DNA of 64,000 bases from Candidatus Hydrothermarchaeum profundi (GTDB lineage: Archaea > Hydrothermarchaeota > Hydrothermarchaeia > Hydrothermarchaeales > Hydrothermarchaeaceae): contig MTMF02000009.1 of NCBI GenBank assembly GCA_002011125.2, positions 1,456,989 to 1,520,988 of the forward strand. Reading direction: 5' to 3'. The number at the start of each line of letters is the position of its first letter. The first letter of the stretch is position 1. Below the pieces are notes generated by a model. It saw only the letters and a program-made list of their open reading frames with translations, ran no database searches and had not been told where the DNA came from. Made by a program: the position numbers and the translations under genes. Of the stretch, positions 19,381-26,951 are shown piece by piece.

Positions 19381-19450
19381 CTTAGACTAAAATCACAAGG
19401 TAACAACCGCAATAATATTTGTTCTTATGTGTTCATCAAAATTAAACATA

Positions 19451-20641
19451 TTATTTTTTCTTTTTATGTACTAGGAGATCTATTCCTAAATCTTTGGGGG
19501 AGGATCCTCTTTTTTTTGCTAAATACATCATCTTAGATGCTTTAGAAAGTTCTGTAATACAGCCTTTTGTTTTATGGCTAGCTTCAGTAGTAAAAACTAA
19601 ATCAGCACCACATTCGCTAGCTATTCCACATAAAACTGCGTTTATTCCAATAGAATCAGCATCAATAAGTTCTGTAACATTTCCAATCCCCATTAACATT
19701 GGAATATTATGATAAAGACGACCAAATTTTCTATAAGCTATTATAGAGTCTGACAATCCAAAATTAATTGGCTTCAGTATAGGATCAGCAATTACTTTTT
19801 GAAAGTTTCTTTCTTTAGCTAATTTAATATTATTCTCTAGAAATTTAATCCTTTCATCCGGATTATCTGGTATCACTCCCTTTTTCATAGGAAGAATGAC
19901 AGCAGCCTGTTCTACTCTTTTAAAATTTTTTATCATACTCTCATCAAAGCTGAGAATTAGATCTATACCTTCTTCAATAGCGCATTCTATATTTTTTTTG
20001 TTAAGAGTATCTATAGAGAGAGGTTTTCTTAATTTTTTAAGTTCTGGGACAACTTCTCTAATTTTGTCTTCATCTTCTTTATTTAAACCTAAATCTATAA
20101 TATCCGCTCCAGATCTAATATAATACTTCGCAATTTTTATTATCTCGTCTAAGTTTTTACTACTAATATCCACAATTTCAGCGACTATTCTAATTGGGAA
20201 ATCTTTACCGACGGGTAATTCTCCAATTAGAATGTTTCTTGAAGTTTTTAGTGTTTCTCTTATGTAATCAGGGGACTTGAGTTTTTCAAATTCTTCTAAG
20301 GCTTTTTTCTTTTTATAATCTACTAAAAACTCGTCAGCTGGAATATCCTTTGAAAGAGGGATCTTTTCGATATTTTCTAAGAGTATGTCGAGGTCTGCAA
20401 TATCCTTTGGGCCTCTATATGTTTTTATACCTAGAGTATTCTCTATCTCGCTTAGATCTGCATCTACAAGCCCAGGTAGAATCAGGATATCGTAGTTTTT
20501 CTTTACACTTTTTTTAATGAGTTCTGGGGTAAGAAACGTAGCCACTTCGAGAGGAGGTATATACACATCGCATCCGTATCTTCTAGCTATATCTTTAACA
20601 TAATTTTCAGTAGATTTGGCACTTATGAGGAGTACTTTGAT
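19451..20641 (-). CDS. Dihydropteroate synthase-like protein, with probable ATC start
   Basis: The ORF-track start (GTG at 20566) cuts into the protein. The frame stays open upstream, and translation from ATC at 20641 gives MKVLLISAKSTENYVKDIAR, which looks like the intact N-terminus of this archaeal family. A Shine-Dalgarno-like GAGGTG lies about 5 bases before the ATC, and no ATG, GTG or TTG exists upstream of 20566 in frame. The 396-residue product has an N-terminal domain of about 130 residues and a C-terminal pterin-binding TIM barrel (SGADIIDLGLNKED, RKPLSIDTLNKKNIECAIEEG, PMLMGIGNVTELIDADSIGINA). Such proteins are linked to methanopterin synthesis in methanogens, but the exact reaction is not settled. 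Confidence 0.78.
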   Translation of the reverse strand: MKVLLISAKSTENYVKDIARRYGCDVYIPPLEVATFLTPELIKKSVKKNYDILILPGLVDADLSEIENTLGIKTYRGPKDIADLDILLENIEKIPLSKDIPADEFLVDYKKKKALEEFEKLKSPDYIRETLKTSRNILIGELPVGKDFPIRIVAEIVDISSKNLDEIIKIAKYYIRSGADIIDLGLNKEDEDKIREVVPELKKLRKPLSIDTLNKKNIECAIEEGIDLILSFDESMIKNFKRVEQAAVILPMKKGVIPDNPDERIKFLENNIKLAKERNFQKVIADPILKPINFGLSDSIIAYRKFGRLYHNIPMLMGIGNVTELIDADSIGINAVLCGIASECGADLVFTTEASHKTKGCITELSKASKMMYLAKKRGSSPKDLGIDLLVHKKKK

Positions 20642-20692
20642 CTTACCACCTCGAAAATCTATATTAATAGGTCTAACCTTTCATAGATAAAT

Positions 20693-21280
20693 ATGTTGAG
20701 TTCTAGATTTAGAAATTATATAGAGTACTTTATTATTCCTGTCGCAAAGCTAATAGCTAAATCGCGTGTAAGCCCAAATAGTCTTACTACAATAGGATTT
20801 ATTGTAAGCATATTTGTTGCGGTCGCTTTTTTCTATAATAACTTAACTGCGGCTTTTTTATTTCTTCTATTAACATCTTTTTTTGATTTACTCGATGGGG
20901 CAGTTGCAAGAGTTACTGGAGGCGTAACCAAGTTTGGAGGTTTTTTGGATTCAACGCTCGATAGGTATTCTGATTCAGCGATATTGATAGGGATCGCATT
21001 TTTCTTAAAGAATTTCTACTTTTTGATATTCATAGTTTTAATAGGCACTTTCCTTGTGAGTTATAGTAGAGCTAAGGCGGAAGTGTTTATTAATAAATGT
21101 GATATAGGATTTGCGGAGAGAGCTGAGAGATTATTACTGGTAACGTTTGTTACATTTCTTTCTGCGTACAAAATTGTTGAACCAAAAGAGGCTTTTTTTG
21201 TTGTTCTAATATTTCTAGCTGTTATAACCCATTTAACCGTTTTTCAGAGAATACATTATACATACAAACTATTGAGATAG
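20693..21280 (+). CDS. CDP-alcohol phosphatidyltransferase, probable archaetidylinositol phosphate synthase
   Basis: The 195-residue membrane protein has about five hydrophobic helices and the complete CDP-alcohol phosphotransferase signature, DLLDGAVAR (Asp65, Asp68) then GGFLDSTLDRYSD (Asp86, Asp90). It most likely joins CDP-archaeol and inositol phosphate to make the archaetidylinositol head group. The inositol-phosphate synthase gene 360 bases to the right supports inositol as substrate. The 3' end overlaps the convergent PadR-type regulator by 12 bases. Confidence 0.82.
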   Translation: MLSSRFRNYIEYFIIPVAKLIAKSRVSPNSLTTIGFIVSIFVAVAFFYNNLTAAFLFLLLTSFFDLLDGAVARVTGGVTKFGGFLDSTLDRYSDSAILIGIAFFLKNFYFLIFIVLIGTFLVSYSRAKAEVFINKCDIGFAERAERLLLVTFVTFLSAYKIVEPKEAFFVVLIFLAVITHLTVFQRIHYTYKLLR

Positions 21281-21571
21281 TTTTTCCACCATCTTATTCA
21301 GATATTTTACTCCCTCTTCAAGAAGATTTTTACCTTTTTCGGTAATGTAGTAATACTTCTTATTTTCTTTTTTTTCTCTTCTTACATAACCAGAAGTTTC
21401 AAGCCGGTATAATACTACATAGGGTGTAATTAATGCTGGTTCAAAATCAAATTTCTTTTTCAATTCTTTTTTTATTTCATACGCGTACATCTCTTTATCC
21501 GCTAGAAGTTTCAATATGTATATCCACAATATTTCTTTCGTAGTTTTTACCTTAAGTCTCTCCAGAGGCAT
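21269..21571 (-). CDS. PadR-family transcriptional regulator
   Basis: The 100-residue protein is a single winged-helix domain with the PadR pattern LLADKEMYAYEIKKELKKKF ... YVVLYRLETSGYVRREKKENKKYYYITEKG. It lacks the C-terminal dimerisation helix domain of longer PadR proteins. The gene sits between the two inositol-lipid genes and is transcribed away from ino1. Two matching palindromes fill the 66-base gap between their starts. Autoregulation and control of ino1 are inferred. Confidence 0.85.
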   Translation of the reverse strand: MPLERLKVKTTKEILWIYILKLLADKEMYAYEIKKELKKKFDFEPALITPYVVLYRLETSGYVRREKKENKKYYYITEKGKNLLEEGVKYLNKMVEKLSQ

Positions 21572-21576
21572 ATCTT

Positions 21577-21596
21577 TATTTTATCACCATAAAATA
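21577..21596. promoter_or_regulatory. Palindromic operator 1 (padR/ino1 gap)
   Basis: TATTTTATCACCATAAAATA has perfect 8-bp inverted arms (TATTTTAT/ATAAAATA) around a 4-base spacer. It starts 5 bases upstream of the padR start codon. A near-identical copy lies exactly 30 bp away, about three helical turns, which favours a dimeric regulator binding the same face of DNA. The obvious candidate is the adjacent PadR-like protein. Confidence 0.65.
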
Positions 21597-21606
21597 TTTA
21601 AAAGAG

Positions 21607-21626
21607 TATTTTATACCCATAAAATA
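21607..21626. promoter_or_regulatory. Palindromic operator 2 (padR/ino1 gap)
   Basis: TATTTTATACCCATAAAATA repeats operator 1 with two changes, both in the 4-base spacer. It ends 11 bases before the ino1 ATG and touches the ribosome-binding region (AGGTGG). Its TATTTTAT arm could overlap a TATA-like element, so bound protein would block transcription initiation at ino1. Confidence 0.65.
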
Positions 21627-21637
21627 GGTGGTCTCAT

Positions 21638-22720
21638 ATGGGGAAAAAAAAGGTAAGAGTAGGAATCATCGGGATAGGAAACTGTGCGTCTGCACTTGTT
21701 CAAGGAGTTGAATTTTATAAAAACACTTCTGATGACGAGTTTATTCCGGGATTGATGCATCCAAAATTGGGCGAATATCATGTAGGGGATATAGAATTCT
21801 CTGCAGCTTTTGATATAGATAAAAATAAGGTTGGCAAGGATTTAAGCGAGGCTATTTTTACTAAACCAAATAATACATATAAATTTTCTGATGTTCCAAG
21901 ATTGGATGTTCCAGTTCAACGCGGCATGACACACGACGGTTTAGGAAAATACCTATCGGGAGTAATAGAGAAACATCCTTCGCCTACGGTTGATGTAGTT
22001 GATGTACTGAGAGAAACTAGAACCGATGTAGTAGTAAATTTTCTGCCCGTGGGAAGCGAATTCGCAACGAAATGGTATGTTGAGATGGCATTAGAAGCAG
22101 GATGCGGTTTTGTTAATTGTATACCCGTCTTTATTGCAAAAGAAAAGAGATGGCAAGAACTCTTTGAAAAAAAGGGTCTACCAATAATAGGAGACGATAT
22201 TAAAAGTCAAGTTGGAGCTACCATTGTTCATAGAGTGCTTGTAAATCTTTTCAGCAGTCGAGGAGTAAAACTCTTAAGAACATCTCAGTTAAATGTTGGA
22301 GGAAATACAGATTTTTTAAACATGCTTGAAAGAGAACGATTAGAGTCTAAAAAGATATCAAAAACTACTGCGGTTTCTTCTCAATTGCCCTACACTATTG
22401 CAGAAACAGATATACATATTGGGCCTAGTGATTATATCCCTTGGTTGTTAGATAGGAAGTGGGCATATATCAGATTAGAAGGAAGTAGCTTCGGTAATGT
22501 CCCTTTGAATATAGAATTAAAGTTAGAGGTCTGGGATTCTCCAAACTCGGCAGGCGTAGTAATAGATGCTATAAGATGCACAAAAATTGCAATCGATCGT
22601 GGTATAAAAGGGGTTTTAAAAGGCCCCTCTGCATATTTTATGAAATCCCCGCCTGAACAGTTCTCTGATGATACTGCACGCGAGATGGTCGAAGATTTTA
22701 TTAAAAATAAAAAAAATTAA
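21638..22720 (+). CDS. ino1: myo-Inositol-3-phosphate synthase
   Basis: The 360-residue protein is full length for the archaeal/actinobacterial class. It has the N-terminal NAD-binding [20 protein letters not shown], then [24 protein letters not shown] and [12 protein letters not shown], the conserved core of the synthase. It converts glucose 6-phosphate to inositol 3-phosphate through an NAD-dependent internal redox cycle. Start ATG has AGGTGG upstream. The product would feed the archaetidylinositol phosphate synthase at 20693. Expression is probably controlled through the two palindromes just upstream. Confidence 0.92.
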   Translation: MGKKKVRVGIIGIGNCASALVQGVEFYKNTSDDEFIPGLMHPKLGEYHVGDIEFSAAFDIDKNKVGKDLSEAIFTKPNNTYKFSDVPRLDVPVQRGMTHDGLGKYLSGVIEKHPSPTVDVVDVLRETRTDVVVNFLPVGSEFATKWYVEMALEAGCGFVNCIPVFIAKEKRWQELFEKKGLPIIGDDIKSQVGATIVHRVLVNLFSSRGVKLLRTSQLNVGGNTDFLNMLERERLESKKISKTTAVSSQLPYTIAETDIHIGPSDYIPWLLDRKWAYIRLEGSSFGNVPLNIELKLEVWDSPNSAGVVIDAIRCTKIAIDRGIKGVLKGPSAYFMKSPPEQFSDDTAREMVEDFIKNKKN

Positions 22721-22905
22721 GTTTCATAATGGTGTACTGTATTTACATCATGCTTACTAGAATTACATTTTAATAATCCTTGATTTTCTAGGTACTCTAT
22801 AGCTTTTAAAACCTTTTTGGGACTCACTAATATTTCAGACGCGATATCAGTAGCGCTACGTGGTCCTCTTTTAAGTAATCTTAATACTTTTTCTTCAACT
22901 CTCAT
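22717..22905 (-). CDS. Small winged-helix-like protein
   Basis: The 62-residue protein reads [40 protein letters not shown], a clear helix-turn-helix/winged-helix pattern of the MarR/ArsR kind reduced to the DNA-binding core. It starts 3 bases after the stop of the small gene upstream, so the two form a unit. Its end overlaps the ino1 stop by 4 bases on the other strand. It is probably a DNA-binding protein; no target is known. Confidence 0.65.
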   Translation of the reverse strand: MRVEEKVLRLLKRGPRSATDIASEILVSPKKVLKAIEYLENQGLLKCNSSKHDVNTVHHYET

Positions 22906-22908
22906 TTT

Positions 22909-23130
22909 TTAGATGACAAAATAGTGATTGATTCCGTTGATCTCTTCTTTCTGAAGATGCTTGTGCAACATATTGTGGTAAATGAACATCTTTAGATGGG
23001 TATCCTTGACATTGTAGCCCTTCCTTTTGACCCTCTCTACAATCTGTTTTCCATTAAGTTTTTCTCCCTCATTGAAAACGCTTAATATTACCTTAGCTTT
23101 ATGGGCTGCGTTTCCAAACTTTTTTCCCAA
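22909..23130 (-). CDS. Small helix-turn-helix-like protein
   Basis: The 73-residue basic protein (KAKVILSVFNEGEKLNGKQIVERVKRKGYNVKDTHLKMFIYHNM) resembles a compact winged helix. Start is TTG with GGGAGGTG upstream (spacing 6). It lies 3 bases before the wHTH gene at 22905 and 121 bases after the small ORF that follows ftsZ, all on the minus strand. I do not recognise the family. Because of this chain it may belong to the ftsZ transcription unit. Confidence 0.6.
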   Translation of the reverse strand: MGKKFGNAAHKAKVILSVFNEGEKLNGKQIVERVKRKGYNVKDTHLKMFIYHNMLHKHLQKEEINGINHYFVI

Positions 23131-23251
23131 TTTTTACACCTCCCTAATCTTTTTTTATTAAAATAGACAATTAAAGAGCGTATTAAATTCTTTTTAAATA
23201 AAATTACATTAAATTTTTTAAAATATAACAAATTATTGGACATTTTTATTT

Positions 23252-23425
23252 TTAGATTTCAATAATCTGCCTAATTACAATGAATCCTGCTTTCTCTATA
23301 GGAATTAATAAATAGTTTTCAATCGAGTTTTCGGACTCAGATACTCTAAGAATAGAGTAGCTCTTTGGAGCGTTTTTTGTATTGTTGTTATCAAAAATAT
23401 TGAGGCATTCAACACCGCTATTCAT
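23252..23425 (-). CDS. 57-residue small protein directly downstream of ftsZ
   Basis: This ORF is too short for the supplied track. It starts at ATG with a strong GGGAGGG Shine-Dalgarno sequence (spacing 5) and begins 31 bases after the ftsZ stop. The product (MNSGVECLNIFDNN... to ...AGFIVIRQIIEI) has a polar N-terminus and a beta-strand-rich C-terminus, with no membrane segment. Many archaea have secE and nusG after ftsZ; this is neither. It is probably translated from the ftsZ mRNA. Function is unknown. Confidence 0.55.
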   Translation of the reverse strand: MNSGVECLNIFDNNNTKNAPKSYSILRVSESENSIENYLLIPIEKAGFIVIRQIIEI

Positions 23426-23455
23426 TTTACCCTCCCAAAAGGATAATGGGGAAGA

Positions 23456-24619
23456 CTACACAATGTAGTCTATCCCTAAGTCAGCCATAACTCCCTGTGG
23501 CTTTGGTTTTTCTGTTTTTCTGAAATGCTTGTTCTGGAAATTGAATGTGCCGACTCTTCTGTTTAGTGTCATCCTCTTGGGAATCTGAATATCCTCTGGT
23601 CCCAATATGTCTGGAGAGGTTACTCCAGTCATAATTACCATTACTTCTACCCTGCCATTGTAACTTGGATCTATTCTTGCGCCCCATATGACATTAGAAT
23701 CATCCTGTAAGTAACCTGTAGCGATCTCTCCGATTCTATTAGCCTCAGCAAGACTCAAATCTTCTCCACCAGTGATATGCACTAAAGCTCCAAACGCTCC
23801 CCTATAGTCTACTTCTAATAAGGGATTCTCAAGTGCATGAGTTACAGCTTCCTCAGCTCTATTTCTTGAGTCTGATTCACCGAGTCCAATCATAGCTATT
23901 CCTCTACCCGACCCTTCTTTCATAACAGATCTTACGTCAGCAAAATCTAAGTTAATCAAGCTGGGAGTTGAAATAGTCTCGGTTATTCCTTTAACCATTC
24001 TCGCTAAAACTTCATCAGCTACTCCGAATGCATCTTCTATTGGGAGATCGGGAACATAGCTTAGTAGCTTATTGTTATCTATGACTACAACGCTATCACA
24101 TGCCTTTCTAAGATTAGTTAGTGCGGTATGACTTTTGAGTATTCTCGCTCTTTCAATCTTAAAAGGCAACGTAACTGCCCCGACTACTACGGCTCCATTA
24201 CTTTTTGCAACTTCGGCTACAATAGGTAAGCTGCCTGTGCCAGTTCCTCCACCTAAACCCCCTGTTACAAAAACTAAGTCTGCTCCTTCGACTATTTCTT
24301 TTAATGCAGGTTTTGCTTCTATAGCAGATTGCTCTCCCACTTCAGGATTTCCGCCGGCTCCCAGCCCCTTGGTTAAATCATATCCTATGAGAACTTTCTT
24401 GTCTGCTTTAGTGACTGCTAAATGTTGTTTATCTGTGTTCACCGCTATTAGCTGTGCTCCTTTCACGCCGATATGTGAAAGCCTGGTTATAGTGTTATTT
24501 CCAGCACCTCCACATCCTATTACTAATATTTTGGCTTCACCAATCTCGGTCTCGGAGACTGGTTTTGCCCTATTTATTATCTGGTTGTTCTCCATCGCTT
24601 TTCTAAATATAGTTTCCAT
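23456..24619 (-). CDS. ftsZ: Cell division GTPase FtsZ
   Basis: The 387-residue tubulin-family protein has ILVIGCGGAGNNTITRL at the nucleotide-binding start, the G-box GGLGGGTGTGS near residue 123, and a T7-loop region with NLDFADVRSVM. The C-terminus GVMADLGIDYIV matches archaeal FtsZ1-type tails. It forms the division ring at mid-cell. The start is preceded by GGGGGT. The 214-base upstream gap is shared with a divergent gene and carries four copies of TTGTGAAT. A small ORF follows at 31 bases. Confidence 0.96.
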   Translation of the reverse strand: METIFRKAMENNQIINRAKPVSETEIGEAKILVIGCGGAGNNTITRLSHIGVKGAQLIAVNTDKQHLAVTKADKKVLIGYDLTKGLGAGGNPEVGEQSAIEAKPALKEIVEGADLVFVTGGLGGGTGTGSLPIVAEVAKSNGAVVVGAVTLPFKIERARILKSHTALTNLRKACDSVVVIDNNKLLSYVPDLPIEDAFGVADEVLARMVKGITETISTPSLINLDFADVRSVMKEGSGRGIAMIGLGESDSRNRAEEAVTHALENPLLEVDYRGAFGALVHITGGEDLSLAEANRIGEIATGYLQDDSNVIWGARIDPSYNGRVEVMVIMTGVTSPDILGPEDIQIPKRMTLNRRVGTFNFQNKHFRKTEKPKPQGVMADLGIDYIV

Positions 24620-24636
24620 ATTCGCTTTTACCCCCT

Positions 24637-24839
24637 TTGTGAATAAGTGAACAAATATTGTGAATGTGCCCCTATATAAATCTTTCTATTTTATTTTTTT
24701 TTATAAATTAAATGTTAATAGACGTTAAATTTCTTATTCACATGATAATAATTGAATTATAATATGAAAAGATATTTATATGCGGAAATTTTTGTATACA
24801 TAGTTGTGAATAAAAAAATAATCTGGTGATATTGTGAAT
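24637..24839. promoter_or_regulatory. Repeated TTGTGAAT motif in the ftsZ divergent promoter region
   Basis: TTGTGAAT occurs at about 24637, 24659, 24804 and 24832, and a 7-of-8 inverted copy (ATTCACAT) lies near 24736-24743. GTGAATAAG at 24639 and CTTATTCAC at 24733 form a 9-base inverted pair. Copies lie close to both gene starts, and the last contains the GTG start of the gene at 24834. This looks like a set of operators for a regulator shared by ftsZ and the divergent gene. Confidence 0.45.
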
Positions 24840-25430
24840 AGCTATGAAGAGTATATCCTTATAAATCTTGAGGCAGAAGATAGGTTTGGAAGTTCTTCTA
24901 TTACTCTCGAGGGCTTAGATTATGGGGATGCTTGGGAAGAGATAAAAAACCATCTAAAATTTTTATATCAAACAGAAAGATTCGTCGATATCACACTATC
25001 AATAAAAATTAAGGAAGAAACAACTAAAACCATTCAAAGAAAATTAAAAAATGTTGGATATAGTAAAGCAAAAGATGCAATAGCAGGGTTTTTAAAATAT
25101 GCTTATAGAATTGAAGATGAAACGCTACTATTACCTGCAATTGAATCTCCGATAGAGCCAATTTTTGGAGAATCAAGCTGGCTTTCTAATTATGATCTTG
25201 AAAATTTAACTCAAAAAGAAAAAGTATTTTTGCTATTAAAATACAATCATCCTGGTCATTGGGTGAAATCGCAAGAACTTCAAAAGGAATATAAGATTGT
25301 ATATGGAGAACAAATAAAACTTAGCTCCCTTTCAACATATTTGGCTAGATTCTACGAGAAAGGCAGTTTAGAGAGGAGGGGCAGTAGAGCACAGAGAGAA
25401 TATCTACTTAAAGCAGCTTCAAGTTTTTAA
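24834..25430 (+). CDS. Hypothetical protein with C-terminal winged-helix-like domain, divergent from ftsZ
   Basis: The 198-residue protein starts at GTG (GGTGATATT upstream). The N-terminal part is an alpha/beta region with alternating charge (YILINLEAEDRFGSSSITLEGL). The C-terminal part (LTQKEKVFLLLKYNHPGHWVKSQELQKEYK ... LSSLSTYLARFYEKGSLERRGSRAQREYLL) reads like a winged helix with a basic wing. I do not recognise a named family. Divergent placement with shared octamer repeats suggests it might regulate itself and ftsZ. That is inference only. Confidence 0.6.
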   Translation: MNSYEEYILINLEAEDRFGSSSITLEGLDYGDAWEEIKNHLKFLYQTERFVDITLSIKIKEETTKTIQRKLKNVGYSKAKDAIAGFLKYAYRIEDETLLLPAIESPIEPIFGESSWLSNYDLENLTQKEKVFLLLKYNHPGHWVKSQELQKEYKIVYGEQIKLSSLSTYLARFYEKGSLERRGSRAQREYLLKAASSF

Positions 25431-26044
25431 TGCTTTACACCCACTTTCTTTAAAAGACGCAATATTTTTTCATATTCACCTCGGCTAATAGTTTTTTCCA
25501 TTATCTTAAGATACTCTGTGATATCGACATCTTCTCTTCGTGATAGCTTTATAGCTAGCTCTATAGCAGCACATAGACCCCTATTTACGGCAATAGGATT
25601 TCCAGAAACTGACATGTCCACGACTTTGCACTTGATTAAAGAAAACTTAGTAGGCCTGAATTTATCAGATTTCAGATATTCCTTATGGGCAAGGAGTTCC
25701 GTCTCTATATATGCACTAGATTTTTTGAGAATAGGGGCATTAACTTTTTTAGCTTTATCTACGCTCTCTCTTTCTATTTCTAGTTCAGTAGCCCCTTTGC
25801 CTCTACCTAATAGCGTAGTGCTCAAAAATAAGTAAGGATCAGAAGTAACATTAATAACACATGCCTTATTCCTCATAAGGTTATTATATGTATCACTAGT
25901 TGTGTGAATCCTCATTACTACAATATCCTCGCCTATAGAACTTATTCCAATTGGTGCCGCGTTTGGACTTCCATCTTCATTATAAGTTGTTACAATAGCT
26001 TCAGAAATCTGATTTTCTTTTATTCCCAAGTCTGACAATTTCAA
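25427..26044 (-). CDS. DUF447 family flavin-binding-like protein
   Basis: The 205-residue protein matches the archaeal DUF447 pattern: ISEAIVTTYNEDGSPNAAPIGI, VMRIHTTSDTYNNLMRNKACVINVTSDPYLFL and a C-terminal helical part with VNRGLCAAIELAIKLSR. The split-barrel N-terminus is like FMN-dependent flavin reductases. It overlaps the CitG-like gene by 4 bases and ends the cofE-cofD-citG operon. In methanogens and H4MPT-using methylotrophs this family occurs with methanopterin genes, so a role in that cofactor is likely but unproven. Confidence 0.82.
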   Translation of the reverse strand: MKLSDLGIKENQISEAIVTTYNEDGSPNAAPIGISSIGEDIVVMRIHTTSDTYNNLMRNKACVINVTSDPYLFLSTTLLGRGKGATELEIERESVDKAKKVNAPILKKSSAYIETELLAHKEYLKSDKFRPTKFSLIKCKVVDMSVSGNPIAVNRGLCAAIELAIKLSRREDVDITEYLKIMEKTISRGEYEKILRLLKKVGVKH

Positions 26045-26946
26045 ATTCTCAATCCTCTTAAAAGCGATATCATTAAAGACGAAGTAACGAGATCAGCTGT
26101 TGTACCTGGATTTAAACGATTTTTGCTTTTTCTCAAATAATTATCAAACTCATGCACGGATAAACTTCCTTCTAATACTCTCTGAGCTTTCTTAGATACT
26201 TCTTCAGCAATTTTAGCACCCTCTTTCCGCTTAATCAAGGAGTCAGGTATTTCTGATAAAATTTTTAGGTAGGTATTTACTATAGCGTCATTAATATTTT
26301 TTAGTTGTGAATACTCTTCCATTAAGGTAGGGAATCCTATTTCAAATGAAATTCTCATTGATGTCGTTAATTCTTTAGCGATAGAATCATCTTTGCTTAA
26401 TTCCATAAGCTGAAAAAGGTTCACTTTATTCTCTTCAATTTCTCTTAAAGATCTGTCACTAAAAACATCATATTCTTTTACTTTACCCATGCCTCCAGGT
26501 TTAACGATCCTAATCGTATTAAACAACGCCAGAGAATCATGAAAAGTGCTCTCTTTTATAATGTGGTCTATGTTTTTCCTTATTACTTTCTCATTCTCAG
26601 TTCCCATAGCAATTGAGGCGCCCCATGCGGAGGATAGGGGTATTAAAAGCATAGCAATCCCAAGATTAGTATTCTTGCCGGTATGCCATTTTTTTGACTC
26701 AATTACAGCATCCATTACAAGTCTTCCAATCCCTATCTCGCTAAATCTCATGTTACCGGTTCCGGATTTGAACCCTCTCTCAGCAGCTTTTTTAGTTGAT
26801 TTCCACAGGGATACTCCGCTGGCTAAAAAATGTTCAAATCTGGTATCATCGAAATCATGGTATCTGTTCACATTGCCAGGTTTAGGAGCGCTTACTTCTA
26901 AAACGCATGCAAGTTGAGCGCATGTAGGTATATCAGAAATTTCCAT
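26041..26946 (-). CDS. Triphosphoribosyl-dephospho-CoA synthase-like (CitG/MdcB family) protein
   Basis: The 301-residue protein has the family N-terminus VSAPKPGNVNRYHDFDDTRFEHFLASG, with KPGNVNR as the hallmark, and NPGTTADLVTSSLMISLLRG at the end. No citrate lyase or malonate decarboxylase genes are present, so the bacterial role is unlikely. Its homologues in methanogens and H4MPT methylotrophs sit with C1-cofactor genes, as here between cofD and DUF447. It may carry out a ribosyl-phosphate transfer in methanopterin synthesis (inference). It overlaps DUF447 by 4 bases. Confidence 0.8.
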   Translation of the reverse strand: MEISDIPTCAQLACVLEVSAPKPGNVNRYHDFDDTRFEHFLASGVSLWKSTKKAAERGFKSGTGNMRFSEIGIGRLVMDAVIESKKWHTGKNTNLGIAMLLIPLSSAWGASIAMGTENEKVIRKNIDHIIKESTFHDSLALFNTIRIVKPGGMGKVKEYDVFSDRSLREIEENKVNLFQLMELSKDDSIAKELTTSMRISFEIGFPTLMEEYSQLKNINDAIVNTYLKILSEIPDSLIKRKEGAKIAEEVSKKAQRVLEGSLSVHEFDNYLRKSKNRLNPGTTADLVTSSLMISLLRGLRI

Positions 26947-26951
26947 ATTTC

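Noticed and set aside
23456-24619. Frameshifted C-terminal ORF (23481..23687) as a separate gene
   Set aside because: It is a shadow frame of the ftsZ C-terminus; the FtsZ frame continues to a proper archaeal tail.
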